DNA of 64,000 nt from Verrucomicrobiia bacterium (GCA_023953615.1 JAMLJH010000001.1:73362-137361), one strand, 5' to 3'. Numbered from the stretch's first letter, positions 54,818 through 63,196 are shown. Notes: generated by a model not told the origin, from the sequence alone. Program-made: numbers and translations.

Positions 54818-56350
54818 ATGAATCCCACTCCCTATTTGGCCGCGTTCGGCGACCTGCCTTTGATGACCATCATCTTCAGCGTTGGCGTCATCGCGATTGT
54901 TTTCTTCATCACCGCCGGCATCTGGGCCAGCCGTTATACCAAGGTCGGCCCCAACCAGGTGCTGGTCATCTCGGGACGCAAACACCGGATTGTGGATCCG
55001 GATGGCAGCGTCCGCGACATCGGCTTCCGCGTGGTCAAGGGCGGCGGCGTCTTCGTCTGGCCGGTGGTGGAAAAAGTGGATGTGTTGTCGCTCGAATTGC
55101 TCACCATTGACGTGCAAACGCCGGAAGTCTATACGAGCAAAGGCGTGCCCGTCCGCGTGGATGGCGTGGCGCAAATCAAGGTCAAGGGTGACGATATTTC
55201 CATCGGCACGGCGGCGGAACAATTCCTGAGCAAGGGCACCGATGAGATTCGGAACATCGCCACGCAGACGATGGAAGGTCATTTGCGCGCCATTCTCGGC
55301 ACGCTCACCGTCGAGGAGATTTACCAAAACCGCGACGCCTTTGCGACCAAGGTGCAGGAAGTGGCCGCCGGCGACATGGCCAACATGGGCCTGCAAATCG
55401 TCAGCTTCACCATCAAGGACATTCGCGATACGCAAGGTTATCTCGACGCCCTCGGTAAACCGCGCATCGCCCAGGTCAAGCGCGACGCGCAAATCGCGCA
55501 GGCGGAAGCCGACCGCGATGCGATGATCAAATCTTCACAAGCGCAGCAAGCTGGTCAGGAAGCCAAGTTCGTGGCCGACACCAAAATCGCCGAGGCGCAA
55601 CGCGATTATCAGACCAACGTCGCGCAATACCAAGCCACGGTGAACACCCGAAAGGCCGAGGCCGATCTCGCGTACGACTTGCAGAAATACAAAACCGGTC
55701 AGCTCGTCAAGGCCGAGGAAGTTCAGGTTAATATCATCGAGAAGCAGAAACAGATCGAACTGCAACAACAGGAAATTCTGCGCAAACAACGCGAGTTGGA
55801 AGCCACCGTGCAAAAACCGGCGGATGCGGAACGTTACAAGGTCGAAACGCTGGCCAACGCCCGCAAGTTCCAGTTGGAGACGGAAGCCGCCGGTACCGCC
55901 GCCGCTGCCAAAGCTGAAGGTTTCGCCAGCGCGGACGTGCAAAAAGCCACCGGTCTGGCCGAGGCCGAGGCGAACAAAGCCAAAGGTCTGGCGGAAGCCG
56001 CCATCATCGAGGCGCAAGGCAAAGCGACCGCCGAAGCCACGCGACTCAAAGCCGAAGCATTCCAGAAATACAACGAAGCCGCCGTCATCGAACTGCTCGT
56101 CAAGGTCATGCCGGAAATCGCGGCCAAGATCGCCGAGCCGCTTTCCAAGACGGAGAAGATGGTGATCATCAATTCGGGCAACGGCCCGGGCGGCGGCGCG
56201 AGCAAACTCACCGGCGACGTGACGCAGATCATCGCGCAACTGCCGCCGGTGCTGGAGAGTTTGACCGGCGTGAAATTTGAGAAGTTGCTCGAACAAGTTC
56301 CCGCGCTGAAAAAGGCGATGGGGAAGGATGACGCGGCGAAAGGTGAATGA
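54818..56350 (+). CDS. Flotillin-family (SPFH/YqiK-like) protein
   Basis: A 510-aa membrane scaffold protein. One N-terminal membrane helix (about residues 14-38; MTIIFSVGVIAIVFFITAGIWA) is followed by an SPFH domain (about 45-220; VGPNQVLVISGRKHRI, IDVQTPEVYTSKGVPVRVDGVAQIKV). A long Ala/Glu/Lys-rich coiled coil (about 225-430) with repeated EAEA-KA motifs and a glycine-rich C-terminal tail complete it. Flotillins organise membrane lipid microdomains. The ATG at 54818 is preferred to an in-frame codon 12 nt earlier. Paired with the NfeD-like gene, and followed by the zinc-ribbon gene. Confidence 0.93.
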   Translation: MNPTPYLAAFGDLPLMTIIFSVGVIAIVFFITAGIWASRYTKVGPNQVLVISGRKHRIVDPDGSVRDIGFRVVKGGGVFVWPVVEKVDVLSLELLTIDVQTPEVYTSKGVPVRVDGVAQIKVKGDDISIGTAAEQFLSKGTDEIRNIATQTMEGHLRAILGTLTVEEIYQNRDAFATKVQEVAAGDMANMGLQIVSFTIKDIRDTQGYLDALGKPRIAQVKRDAQIAQAEADRDAMIKSSQAQQAGQEAKFVADTKIAEAQRDYQTNVAQYQATVNTRKAEADLAYDLQKYKTGQLVKAEEVQVNIIEKQKQIELQQQEILRKQRELEATVQKPADAERYKVETLANARKFQLETEAAGTAAAAKAEGFASADVQKATGLAEAEANKAKGLAEAAIIEAQGKATAEATRLKAEAFQKYNEAAVIELLVKVMPEIAAKIAEPLSKTEKMVIINSGNGPGGGASKLTGDVTQIIAQLPPVLESLTGVKFEKLLEQVPALKKAMGKDDAAKGE

Positions 56351-56364
56351 TTGGGAGCCAGGTT

Positions 56365-56913
56365 ATGGCCGACACCAATCAAACTGAAACCAGAGTCTGC
56401 AAACTCTGTGCGGAAACCATCAAGGCGGCGGCAGTGGTTTGTCCGCATTGTCGTTCCTGGCAAAAGCGGTGGTCTTGGACGGATCCCCGAACCACAGCGT
56501 TGCTAATGGCCGCGTTTTGGATCCTCGTCATGGTTGGTATGGGAGTGTTTTTTGAACGGGTCTTTGGGGACAAGGATGATTTTGCCACGTACCGGGATGA
56601 CATTGTAATCGTCGAATCCCAAGTAAGCCAGCGACCGTCCGGCACCAATACTTACGTGACTGTGGTCGGAACGTTGACCAATGCCAGTGCGGTGAGTTGG
56701 AAAGATGTGGGCGTGGAAGCGCAATTTCTTGATTCGGCCGGCAAGCCGTTTGATGCCATCACGGTGAATGCCGAGGGTTTCCGCGGCGTGGTGGTCTTGC
56801 CGCATGGAGGCAGTACTTTCAAAATCGAAGGTCGGGCGGCGCGACCGGGAGCCGACTATTCCAACTACCGCGTCACGGTGCGTTGGGCCAAAGACGTTCG
56901 CGCCTTGTTTTAG
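56365..56913 (+). CDS. Zinc-ribbon membrane protein with FxLYD-like domain
   Basis: A 182-aa protein. Two CxxC pairs near the N-terminus (CKLCAETIKAAAVVCPHC, about residues 12-29) form a zinc ribbon. One membrane helix lies at about 45-65. A C-terminal extracytoplasmic beta domain (about 80-180; YVTVVGTLTNASAVSWKDVGVEAQFLDSAGKPFD) resembles the FxLYD repeat. An alternative ATG at 56347 overlaps the flotillin stop by 4 nt and would add 6 residues. No function assigned; position suggests a microdomain-associated protein. Confidence 0.75.
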   Translation: MADTNQTETRVCKLCAETIKAAAVVCPHCRSWQKRWSWTDPRTTALLMAAFWILVMVGMGVFFERVFGDKDDFATYRDDIVIVESQVSQRPSGTNTYVTVVGTLTNASAVSWKDVGVEAQFLDSAGKPFDAITVNAEGFRGVVVLPHGGSTFKIEGRAARPGADYSNYRVTVRWAKDVRALF

Positions 56914-56924
56914 CTCATTTATCC

Positions 56925-57857
56925 ATGCGCCTCTTTGAAGCCATCATCGCCGCGAATCACCAAGCCGCCGCCGGCGACGCCAACGCCGGTTTGCGCCCGG
57001 CGGACTTCGCGGACGCGCTGCCGGTCGCGGCGTTGACGTGTTTTGACGCGCGACTGAATCCGCTCCTTCCAGAAGTGCTCGGCATCCCGGAGGAGTGGTT
57101 CATCTGGTTGCGCAATGCCGGCAACGTCGTGACTCATCCCACCAGCAGCACGGTTCGCTCCCTGGCGCTGGCTTGCGCGGTCAAAGGGGCCAGGGAAATC
57201 TGTGTCATCGGCCACACCGATTGCCAAATCTGCCGCACCAGCACGATGCAACTGCTGGAACGACTCAAGTCGCTGGGAGTGCAACGCCAATTATTGCCGG
57301 ACAACGTCAACGAATTTTTCAACGTCTTCAGCAGTGAACGCCAAAATGTGATCAAGGCGTGCGAGGTCGTTCGGAGCAGTCATCTTATCGGTCCGCAAAT
57401 TCCCGTTCACGGTCTGTTGCTGGATACTGCCACCGGACGTCTCGAGTGGTTGGTCAACGGCTATCAGAATTGGACCGCGCCGGACGCGACAGGGAGCGAG
57501 ATGCTGCGCTCGACCGGCGAAACCGTGGATAAACTCAAATCGCTGGCCGAGTTTCGGTTCGGCGAAATGAAATTTCCCGAGACCAAGATCGGCGAATTCG
57601 TCGCATCAGCTGGAGATTGGTTGAGCGACAAAATCGAAACGCGGTCAACCCCGACGGAATCCACAGCAACCCCGAACACCGCGCAACCCACCACGCCCGT
57701 CGCCGCTGCCGCCGCCAAGCTGGTCGCGGCCGCGAAAGTTGTTTTGGCGCAACCGCCGCAACCGCCCGCGCAAGCGGGGCCGAAACCCATTCCCCTGCCG
57801 CCCAAGATTCCGCCGCGCATCCAAGCGCCCAAGTCCAAATTTTTCCGCCTCAAATAA
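56925..57857 (+). CDS. Beta-type carbonic anhydrase with proline-rich tail
   Basis: A 310-aa protein. The first about 180 residues are a beta-carbonic anhydrase: Cys39-x-Asp41-x-Arg43 (CFDAR), RNAGN (63-67), and His97-x-x-Cys100 in IGHTDC. All zinc ligands (C39, H97, C100) and the Asp/Arg dyad are present, so reversible CO2 hydration is likely. The C-terminal about 120 residues are unusual: a region with EFRFGEMKFPETKIGEF followed by an Ala/Pro-rich low-complexity tail ending in basic residues. The ATG at 56925 starts 11 bp after the zinc-ribbon gene, so this is the last gene of the flotillin cluster. Confidence 0.85.
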   Translation: MRLFEAIIAANHQAAAGDANAGLRPADFADALPVAALTCFDARLNPLLPEVLGIPEEWFIWLRNAGNVVTHPTSSTVRSLALACAVKGAREICVIGHTDCQICRTSTMQLLERLKSLGVQRQLLPDNVNEFFNVFSSERQNVIKACEVVRSSHLIGPQIPVHGLLLDTATGRLEWLVNGYQNWTAPDATGSEMLRSTGETVDKLKSLAEFRFGEMKFPETKIGEFVASAGDWLSDKIETRSTPTESTATPNTAQPTTPVAAAAAKLVAAAKVVLAQPPQPPAQAGPKPIPLPPKIPPRIQAPKSKFFRLK

Positions 57858-57868
57858 GGCGCCACCCG

Positions 57869-59035
57869 CTACGCCAAAGAGCCGAGGTAGTTCAGTCCGA
57901 AGTGCCGCTGGTATTCGTGCATGATGTAGCGATCCGTCATGCCGGCGACATAATCACAAACCGCCCGGTGCAAGCCCTCCCGCCGGATGCGCCGGCGCGA
58001 TTGCTCGCCGATTTCCTTTGGATGCCGCAGATAGAAATTGAAAACCGCCTCCAACATCCGCACCGCCCGGGTGTTGGCCTCATCCACCCGCTGGCTGAAG
58101 TAGAGGTGGCGGTAAAGGAATTTTCGCATCTCCTGGTTTTGGCGCCGGCGCGCCGGACTATACTGCACCAGCGCGGTTCGATATAAGCGAACGTCGTCCG
58201 CGCTTTGCACTCCGGCGGCGGCGATCAGCTTTTCCGAAGTCGTCACCACGTCCCGCACTTGCGCATCAATCAGCGCGCGGATGATGGCGTGGCGCCGTTG
58301 TTCCCCGGAGAGACTCCCCTGCTCTTTTCGCACCTGCCGCGCGGTTTCATTCCAAACCGCCACGTGACGATTCAATTCCGCTTCCGAAAGCAAGCCCGCA
58401 TCCAGACCATCATCCAGATCGTGGCTGTAGTAAGTAATCTCATCGGCCAGATTGGCGACCTGGGCTTCCAACGACGAATGACGCGCCGCGAAACCTTTGC
58501 GTTGGCTCGGATGATCGTAAGCGGTGAAATGTTTGACCAAGCCCTCGCGAACTTCCCAGGTGAGATTCAGTCCCGAAAAATTGGCGTACTTCTGCTCCAG
58601 CGCTTCAACCACACGCAGGCTTTGCCGGTTATGCTCGAAGCCGCCGTGTCCTTTCATCAGCCGATCCAACACTTGCTCCCCACGATGCCCGAACGGTGAA
58701 TGTCCCAGATCGTGCGCCAGGGCGATGGTTTCGGTGAGGTCTTCGTTGAGCCGCAAGGCCCGCGCAATGCCGCGCGCAATGGCCGCCACTTCGATCGTGT
58801 GCGTGAGCCGTGTGCGCAAATGGTCGCCCGTGCCGTTGAGAAACACCTGCGTTTTGTACTCCAACCGACGGAAAGCGCGCGAATGAATGACGCGGTCGCG
58901 GTCGCGTTGATATTCCGTCCGCCAGGACGAGGCGGCTTCCCGGTATTTGCGCCCCCGCGAATCCCCACTCATCTGCGCGTAAGCCGCGAGGGTTTGACGT
59001 TCGAGCTGTTCCAACTCCTGGCGCGTGCGCGGCAT
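57869..59035 (-). CDS. dgt: dGTPase-like HD-domain triphosphohydrolase
   Basis: A 388-aa HD-superfamily enzyme that hydrolyses deoxynucleoside triphosphates (dGTP to deoxyguanosine and triphosphate in the E. coli enzyme). The N-terminal FRRLEYKTQVFLNGTGDHLRTRLTHTIEV leads to the metal site: His in RLTHT, His-Asp in LAHDLGHSPFGHRGE, and a later Asp in ITYYSHDLDDGLDAG. These match the dGTPase family. The ATG at 59035 (MPRTRQELEQLE) is preferred to an in-frame start 75 nt upstream. It converges with the carbonic anhydrase gene and follows ispH on the same strand. Confidence 0.92.
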   Translation of the reverse strand: MPRTRQELEQLERQTLAAYAQMSGDSRGRKYREAASSWRTEYQRDRDRVIHSRAFRRLEYKTQVFLNGTGDHLRTRLTHTIEVAAIARGIARALRLNEDLTETIALAHDLGHSPFGHRGEQVLDRLMKGHGGFEHNRQSLRVVEALEQKYANFSGLNLTWEVREGLVKHFTAYDHPSQRKGFAARHSSLEAQVANLADEITYYSHDLDDGLDAGLLSEAELNRHVAVWNETARQVRKEQGSLSGEQRRHAIIRALIDAQVRDVVTTSEKLIAAAGVQSADDVRLYRTALVQYSPARRRQNQEMRKFLYRHLYFSQRVDEANTRAVRMLEAVFNFYLRHPKEIGEQSRRRIRREGLHRAVCDYVAGMTDRYIMHEYQRHFGLNYLGSLA

Positions 59036-59066
59036 GGGACGAGGTAGTGCGGTGAAGGGCGCTGAC

Positions 59067-60305
59067 TTAATTCGCCACGGAAATGGGCAGCGGAATGTTG
59101 CGCAGTTCAAACAACCGCCGGATCGTGTCTTCGATCAAATTGTTCGGACAACTCGCGCCGGCGGTGATACCCACCGTGATGCGCCCCAACGGAAGCCAGT
59201 TCAACGTCTCGACCTCTTTCTTCTGATGCTGGTCGTAATGCGAAATCTTTTCCGCGGAAATCATCTTGGTCGCATTTTTGATGAAATAAGTGGGCAGCAC
59301 GGCTTCCCCCATTTCCGCCAGATGCGACGTGTTGGAGGAATTGTAACCGCCGATGACGATCAGAAAATCCATCTTCTCGTGCAGCATTTTTTCCAATGCG
59401 CCCTGGCGATCCTGCGTGGCGCCGCAAATCGTATCAAAAAAGCGGAAGTGTTGATCCAGATGCTCCGCGCCGTAACGGGCAATCATCGCGTCCCGCAACC
59501 GGCGCTGCACCTCCTCGGTTTCACCGCGCAGCATGGTGGTTTGATTCGCCACGCCGACCGCCTGCAAATGCAGATCCGGATCAAAATCCTGGGAATAAGC
59601 GCCTTGAAACTTGTTCAGGAACTCCTGCTTATCTCCGCCATTCTTGATGTAATTGCAGACGTAATCCGTTTCCGCGAGGTTCAGCACCACCAGATAATGA
59701 CCGTTCCCCCCGGCCCGCGCTTGCGACGTGGTGGCCTTGGTTTCTTCGTGCTTGGCCTTGCCGTGAATGATGCTCGTAATGTTGTCCTTGGAATACTGCC
59801 GCACCCGCTTCCACACGCTCATCACGTCGCCGCAGGTCGTGTCCACAATGATGCAACCCTTCTCCTCAATTTTCTTGCGCGTGGCCACCTCGGTGCCAAA
59901 AGCCGGAATCAACACCGCATCGCCCGCCTGAATGCGCGCCAACTCCGCCTCCGTGGGTTTGGGAGAAATAATCTGAATGCCCATGTGACGGATTTGATCA
60001 TTCACGTCCGGGTTGTGGATGATTTCGCCCAGCAGATAGATGGGCTTCTCCGGCGCGACATCGGAAAAATATTTTTTCGCCGCGTAAGCCAGATCAATGG
60101 CGCGCTCGACTCCGTAGCAAAAACCGAATTCCTTGGCCAATTTGATGGTGAGATCGCCCGCTCCGAGCACCCCGCCGTTGGCGCGGATTTTTTCCACGAT
60201 CTGACTGCGATAGTGGGAGAGCACCTTGGCCTGAACCTCTTCCATGATGTCCGGGCGACGCAGATTGATTTTCTTGGGCGGCGCGATGGGCGCGGGCGTT
60301 GACAT
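59067..60305 (-). CDS. ispH: 4-hydroxy-3-methylbut-2-enyl diphosphate reductase, long form
   Basis: The last MEP-pathway enzyme, an iron-sulfur protein that makes IPP and DMAPP from HMBPP. In the 412-aa protein the cluster-binding region is GFCYGVERA (about residue 62), with further Cys in VDTTCGDV, FDTICGATQDRQ and GASCPNNLIED. The E in the TQDRQ region and the His of IHGKAKHEE are catalytic-site features. At 412 aa it is the long form with an N-terminal extension, as in cyanobacteria and plants, compared with about 316 aa in E. coli. It is 31 bp upstream of dgt on the same strand. Confidence 0.95.
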   Translation of the reverse strand: MSTPAPIAPPKKINLRRPDIMEEVQAKVLSHYRSQIVEKIRANGGVLGAGDLTIKLAKEFGFCYGVERAIDLAYAAKKYFSDVAPEKPIYLLGEIIHNPDVNDQIRHMGIQIISPKPTEAELARIQAGDAVLIPAFGTEVATRKKIEEKGCIIVDTTCGDVMSVWKRVRQYSKDNITSIIHGKAKHEETKATTSQARAGGNGHYLVVLNLAETDYVCNYIKNGGDKQEFLNKFQGAYSQDFDPDLHLQAVGVANQTTMLRGETEEVQRRLRDAMIARYGAEHLDQHFRFFDTICGATQDRQGALEKMLHEKMDFLIVIGGYNSSNTSHLAEMGEAVLPTYFIKNATKMISAEKISHYDQHQKKEVETLNWLPLGRITVGITAGASCPNNLIEDTIRRLFELRNIPLPISVAN

Positions 60306-60391
60306 AACAAAATAAGTTTAGCTTCAGTTCATCAAACGTCGAGTAGAAACCCAACGGCCCTTCGCCAGCGCGGCGGCAGGCGCGAGGCTCA

Positions 60392-60464
60392 TTTTTGACT
60401 TTCGCTGGGGTTGGTGGGCTTTGGCTCTAAAACCGGCATAAAGTATAGAAAAGCAGTATCGAAC
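60392..60464. repeat. 73-bp direct repeat, left copy
   Basis: It aligns with 60768-60840 without gaps at roughly 79 percent, offset exactly 376 bp. The right end is best conserved: AGTATAGAA and AGTATCGAA separated by AAGC. Confidence 0.85.
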
Positions 60465-60649
60465 GAGCGCGGTCTGACCCGATGTCAGTCAGGCAAAATG
60501 AGATTGCGATCGGTCCGTTTACGAGCGTTTCAAAAAATTTCGGCAGGAATTTCAAGCGGCTGTCAAAACAGCTTGCTGCTCATCCGATTCCGGGCAAAAT
60601 ACCCCGCGACGGGAACTTAACGGATCCGGTCAACGAACAAACAACGGCG

Positions 60650-60689
60650 GGAAGGGTGGCTGAGTGGTTAAAGGCACCTGACTCGAAAT
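60650..60689 (+). pseudogene. tRNA-Ser (CGA), 5' half only
   Basis: GGAAGGGTGGCTGAGTGGTT and the following bases give the acceptor 5' strand, the D arm and the 5' side of the anticodon stem (CCTGA at 60677-60681). The loop CTCGAAA (60682-60688) reads CGA. The expected TCAGG 3' stem is replaced by TTGTA, and no T arm or acceptor 3' strand follows, so the gene is cut directly after the anticodon loop. This is a classical integrase attachment region. Confidence 0.85.
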
Positions 60690-60767
60690 TGTAAAACGCA
60701 GTTTTTGCTACTTTTAGCCATCGTTTGCAATCGCTGATTTCTCCAATGAATACAAGGGTTTTATTCA

Positions 60768-60840
60768 CTTTTGACGCTTGCTGCGGTTAGCTGCTTTTGG
60801 CTCCAAAAACGTCACATAGTATAGAAAAGCAGTATAGAAC
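60768..60840. repeat. 73-bp direct repeat, right copy
   Basis: Second copy of 60392-60464. It ends in two tandem AGTATAGAA units separated by AAGC, which resemble paired protein-binding sites such as integrase arm sites. Confidence 0.85.
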
Positions 60841-60852
60841 TTTTCCCATTTT

Positions 60853-61065
60853 GTGAACACGCGAGATGTAAATCCAGCCGCTCAATCCGAAGATTGGGAA
60901 GGCAACAACATTGCAGTGACGTGCCCTGAGTGCGGCAAAGTATTCATCGTCAGTGAACAAATCCACGGCGGCGAAAGAAACTGTCCAGCTTGCGGCAAAT
61001 CAAAGGGGATGGTCAGCGGCGGCAGAAAGAGTGGCGGCAAAGCCTCCATCGTTTGGCCGTTGTGA
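60853..61065 (+). CDS. Small zinc-ribbon protein
   Basis: A 70-aa protein with one zinc ribbon: CPECG and CPACG separated by 18 residues (VTCPECGKVFIVSEQ and NCPACGKSKG). The rest is short and glycine/serine-rich. The start is a GTG 12 bp past the 73-bp repeat, so the exact start is uncertain. Possible role as a small regulator or zinc-binding accessory protein of the element; unknown. Confidence 0.45.
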   Translation: MNTRDVNPAAQSEDWEGNNIAVTCPECGKVFIVSEQIHGGERNCPACGKSKGMVSGGRKSGGKASIVWPL

Positions 61066-61083
61066 ATGCCTCTCGGCTCACCT

Positions 61084-61668
61084 TCAGATTCCGATTCCGC
61101 GATTGTGTTTTTGTTCGTGGCTGTTGGTGATCTCCTGTCGTTGGGAAACATCTCGCGTGGCGAATTTGGCCATGAAGCTCTCTGCGACGCGGGCCATGTC
61201 ATGGTCGGGATATTTCTCGGCAAGGAACTCTTTGACCTGTGCGCTCATGTCCTTCGTCCAAGTCTGTAATACCTGGCGCTGATCGTACGCAAACGCTGTT
61301 AGGACTTCTGCTGCATCGTGTCCCCGGCTCCAGATTGCATTTCTGCCGCTAGCCGGGAAATGTTCCACGACGGCGTATTCCATACCGGCGGGGATCGGAC
61401 GATGGCAAGCACTGGTGTTGTCGAAAAGGTCAACGCTCCTATGCCAGTGCGTGCCGTCGTCGGTCAGGATCGGACTTCCCTGCGGTGGTCGTTGCGAAGC
61501 GGTGCGGACGGCCAAAGCCGTAGCTGGCAAATTGCGTTCGAGGTGTTTCACCACGTCACGACTAGCCGCGAACTGGTTCATGTCATTTTTGAAGTGTCGC
61601 ATGGCTGCAACATGGGCTTGGTCTTCCAACGGAGTTGGGCGGTGATGGGCGAAAGGATTGTCGTTCAT
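61084..61668 (-). CDS. Uncharacterised mobile-element protein
   Basis: A 194-aa soluble protein (MNDNPFAHHRPTPLEDQ ... NSHEQKHNRGIGI) without signal peptide or membrane segment. No domain is recognised. The C-terminal third is charged and helical (SAQVKEFLAEKYPDHDMARVAESFMAKF). It begins 7 bp after the excisionase-like gene on the same strand, so the two are probably co-transcribed. Function unknown. Confidence 0.6.
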   Translation of the reverse strand: MNDNPFAHHRPTPLEDQAHVAAMRHFKNDMNQFAASRDVVKHLERNLPATALAVRTASQRPPQGSPILTDDGTHWHRSVDLFDNTSACHRPIPAGMEYAVVEHFPASGRNAIWSRGHDAAEVLTAFAYDQRQVLQTWTKDMSAQVKEFLAEKYPDHDMARVAESFMAKFATRDVSQRQEITNSHEQKHNRGIGI

Positions 61669-61675
61669 GTGAATA

Positions 61676-61885
61676 TCATTCGGGTTTCAAGAGTTTGAGC
61701 AGTTCGGAGCGCGGGACGAGTAACTTGCCGCGCAGGGCCCGGCAGACTTTGAGTTTGCCGCGTTGAATGAGGCGATAGACGCTGAAATAGTTGACGCCCA
61801 GGAGATCGGCGGCTTCTTGAACTGAATATGCGAGGCGTTCCTGTGTCGCGGTTGATGGCGGTTCGGGGGTGGGGACGGTTTCCAT
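61676..61885 (-). CDS. AlpA/excisionase-like DNA-binding regulator
   Basis: A 69-aa protein with a winged helix-turn-helix of the excisionase/MerR-like type: AYSVQEAADLLGVNYFSVYRLIQRGKLKVCRALRGKLLVPRSELLKLL. This domain is common in Xis/AlpA proteins that direct integrase or switch on element genes. The ATG at 61885 has GGGAG 6-10 nt upstream, a good ribosome binding site; a GTG at 61891 is the alternative. Fits the mobile-element setting. Confidence 0.8.
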   Translation of the reverse strand: METVPTPEPPSTATQERLAYSVQEAADLLGVNYFSVYRLIQRGKLKVCRALRGKLLVPRSELLKLLKPE

Positions 61886-62797
61886 AATCACTCCCTTTCG
61901 GATTCGGATTGAGCGATGGTCGGCACTCGTTGAACCGTTTCAACGCTTCGCCATTGGCGTAACAAGCAGAGCAGGCACACCCCGACAACGGCTGACAGAT
62001 GAATGCCAGACGAACGCGCGAAAGAAACATAATGCAGCCCGGCACGGCGGCCAGAGTGCCTAAAGAGCAGGCCCGCGACGACCGACAGCACCACGCCGCC
62101 AGAAAGGTTCGGACGCCCTTTCGCCGAAGCCAACAACGCCATCCTAAAAGCAAAAAGAACCGCCCAACGAACGGACAACGATTGGCACGCGGCAACCGGC
62201 GGACGAAATGCCCGCTCACAAACAACGCGAGCAAGTGGTGAACTCCACTCAAACACTGGAATAGAAACGAAACAGTTCAAGCATCGCACGTATTGCAGAT
62301 GTGGAAACCACTGGCCTGACCTTGGAAGCTCTTGGGATAAGCAATGGACAGATCGTGGCTGAATCGTGGTCGCGGATGGAACGTGAATTGAAACTGTGCC
62401 TGACTGTGGAAAGACTGCGGATAATCCGTGACCGTGGAGTGATCGTGGAAAGTTCGCGAATGCGGATAGTCCGTGGAAATAACTCGGCGACTTGCGACCG
62501 TTACGCGGATGGCGCGTGACTGTTGCGCGGAAATTGCGCGGACGATGTGGCTTGGATTTCGTTTCTTTTACGAACGCGATGCGGATGCGATTATTTCCTG
62601 CTGTCTGTGGCGAGCCGGGCCGGGCATATCGCACCGGCACGGCGAAGCCACGGACAGCGAACCATTCGGGTTTTATCCTTCGAGCGGAGCAGTCCCGCGC
62701 GGACAGGACGCAGGCGGAGTGAGCCACGCGGCCTGACGGCGCGGGTCTGCGAGCGAGTTTCAGCCGATGAGCATTCATAGGTGTGGCGCGGATGTGC
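61886..62797. other. Non-coding stretch with iterated CGTGGA-like motifs
   Basis: About 910 bp with no gene I can support. From about 62300 to 62580 short units of the form [CT]G[CT]GGA recur some 14 times at irregular spacings of about 8 to 25 bp, often after ATAATC or ATAGTC. Such iterated DNA can be an origin, a partition site or an oriT region, but none of these is established. A 16-bp motif CGGCCTGACGGCGCGG at 62729-62744 also occurs at 45191 and 46362. Confidence 0.45.
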
Positions 62798-63196
62798 TCA
62801 AGGTTGCGTTAATTTGAATCCCGGTTGACCGGCAGCCGATGCGCTCTTGCTTTGGGCAACCTGGCTTGCGGGTACGGACGGCTGGGCGGTGACACTGCCG
62901 GATACCTTCCGGCGGCTAGGGCGTGATTTTCCATTGCTGGCCCAGCGACTCAAACACTCGCGGAATCGCGCGGGACTGACCGGGACTCCGCTGGCCTTCA
63001 ATTCGTTCACCAGTTGGCTGCTGCTCCAGCCTTTGCGATGCAGGGTGAGCAATTGTTCGCGTAACGGCTCCAACACATCGGCGGCGGTCTTGCGCTTGCG
63101 GGTCGGCTTACGCTCGGCCAACTGCTTGAGCTTCTTTTCTACGGTCGGGTAATCCAGTCTTTCGGCCACCTGGCCGTAATCAATGCGTGCACTCAT
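62798..63196 (-). CDS. Putative mobilization/DNA-binding accessory protein
   Basis: A 132-aa basic protein divergent from the relaxase gene. Residues about 30-95 are helical with a possible DNA-binding helix-turn-helix (LREQLLTLHRKGWSSSQLVNELKASGVPVSPARFRECLSRW). The C-terminus is low complexity (Ser/Pro/Gln). Position beside a MobF relaxase, on the other side of an inverted-repeat region, matches the place of relaxosome accessory proteins such as TrwA. The family is not identified, so this is inference from place, charge and size. Confidence 0.6.
   Translation of the reverse strand: MSARIDYGQVAERLDYPTVEKKLKQLAERKPTRKRKTAADVLEPLREQLLTLHRKGWSSSQLVNELKASGVPVSPARFRECLSRWASNGKSRPSRRKVSGSVTAQPSVPASQVAQSKSASAAGQPGFKLTQP

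Larger units (their letters stand above)
60306..60852. other. Junction between chromosome and mobile element
   Basis: About 547 bp without a gene, holding two 73-bp direct repeats and a truncated tRNA-Ser (listed separately). It marks the left boundary of the accessory element. Confidence 0.6.

Noticed and set aside
60650..60740. A complete functional tRNA-Ser
   Set aside because: The 3' anticodon stem, variable arm, T arm and acceptor 3' strand are missing from the following 100 bases.
61888..62778. 296-codon minus-strand open frame
   Set aside because: It has odd composition (rich in Arg, Ser and Cys), no domain, overlaps the excisionase start and runs across the iterated-motif region; it looks like an open frame in GC-rich DNA.
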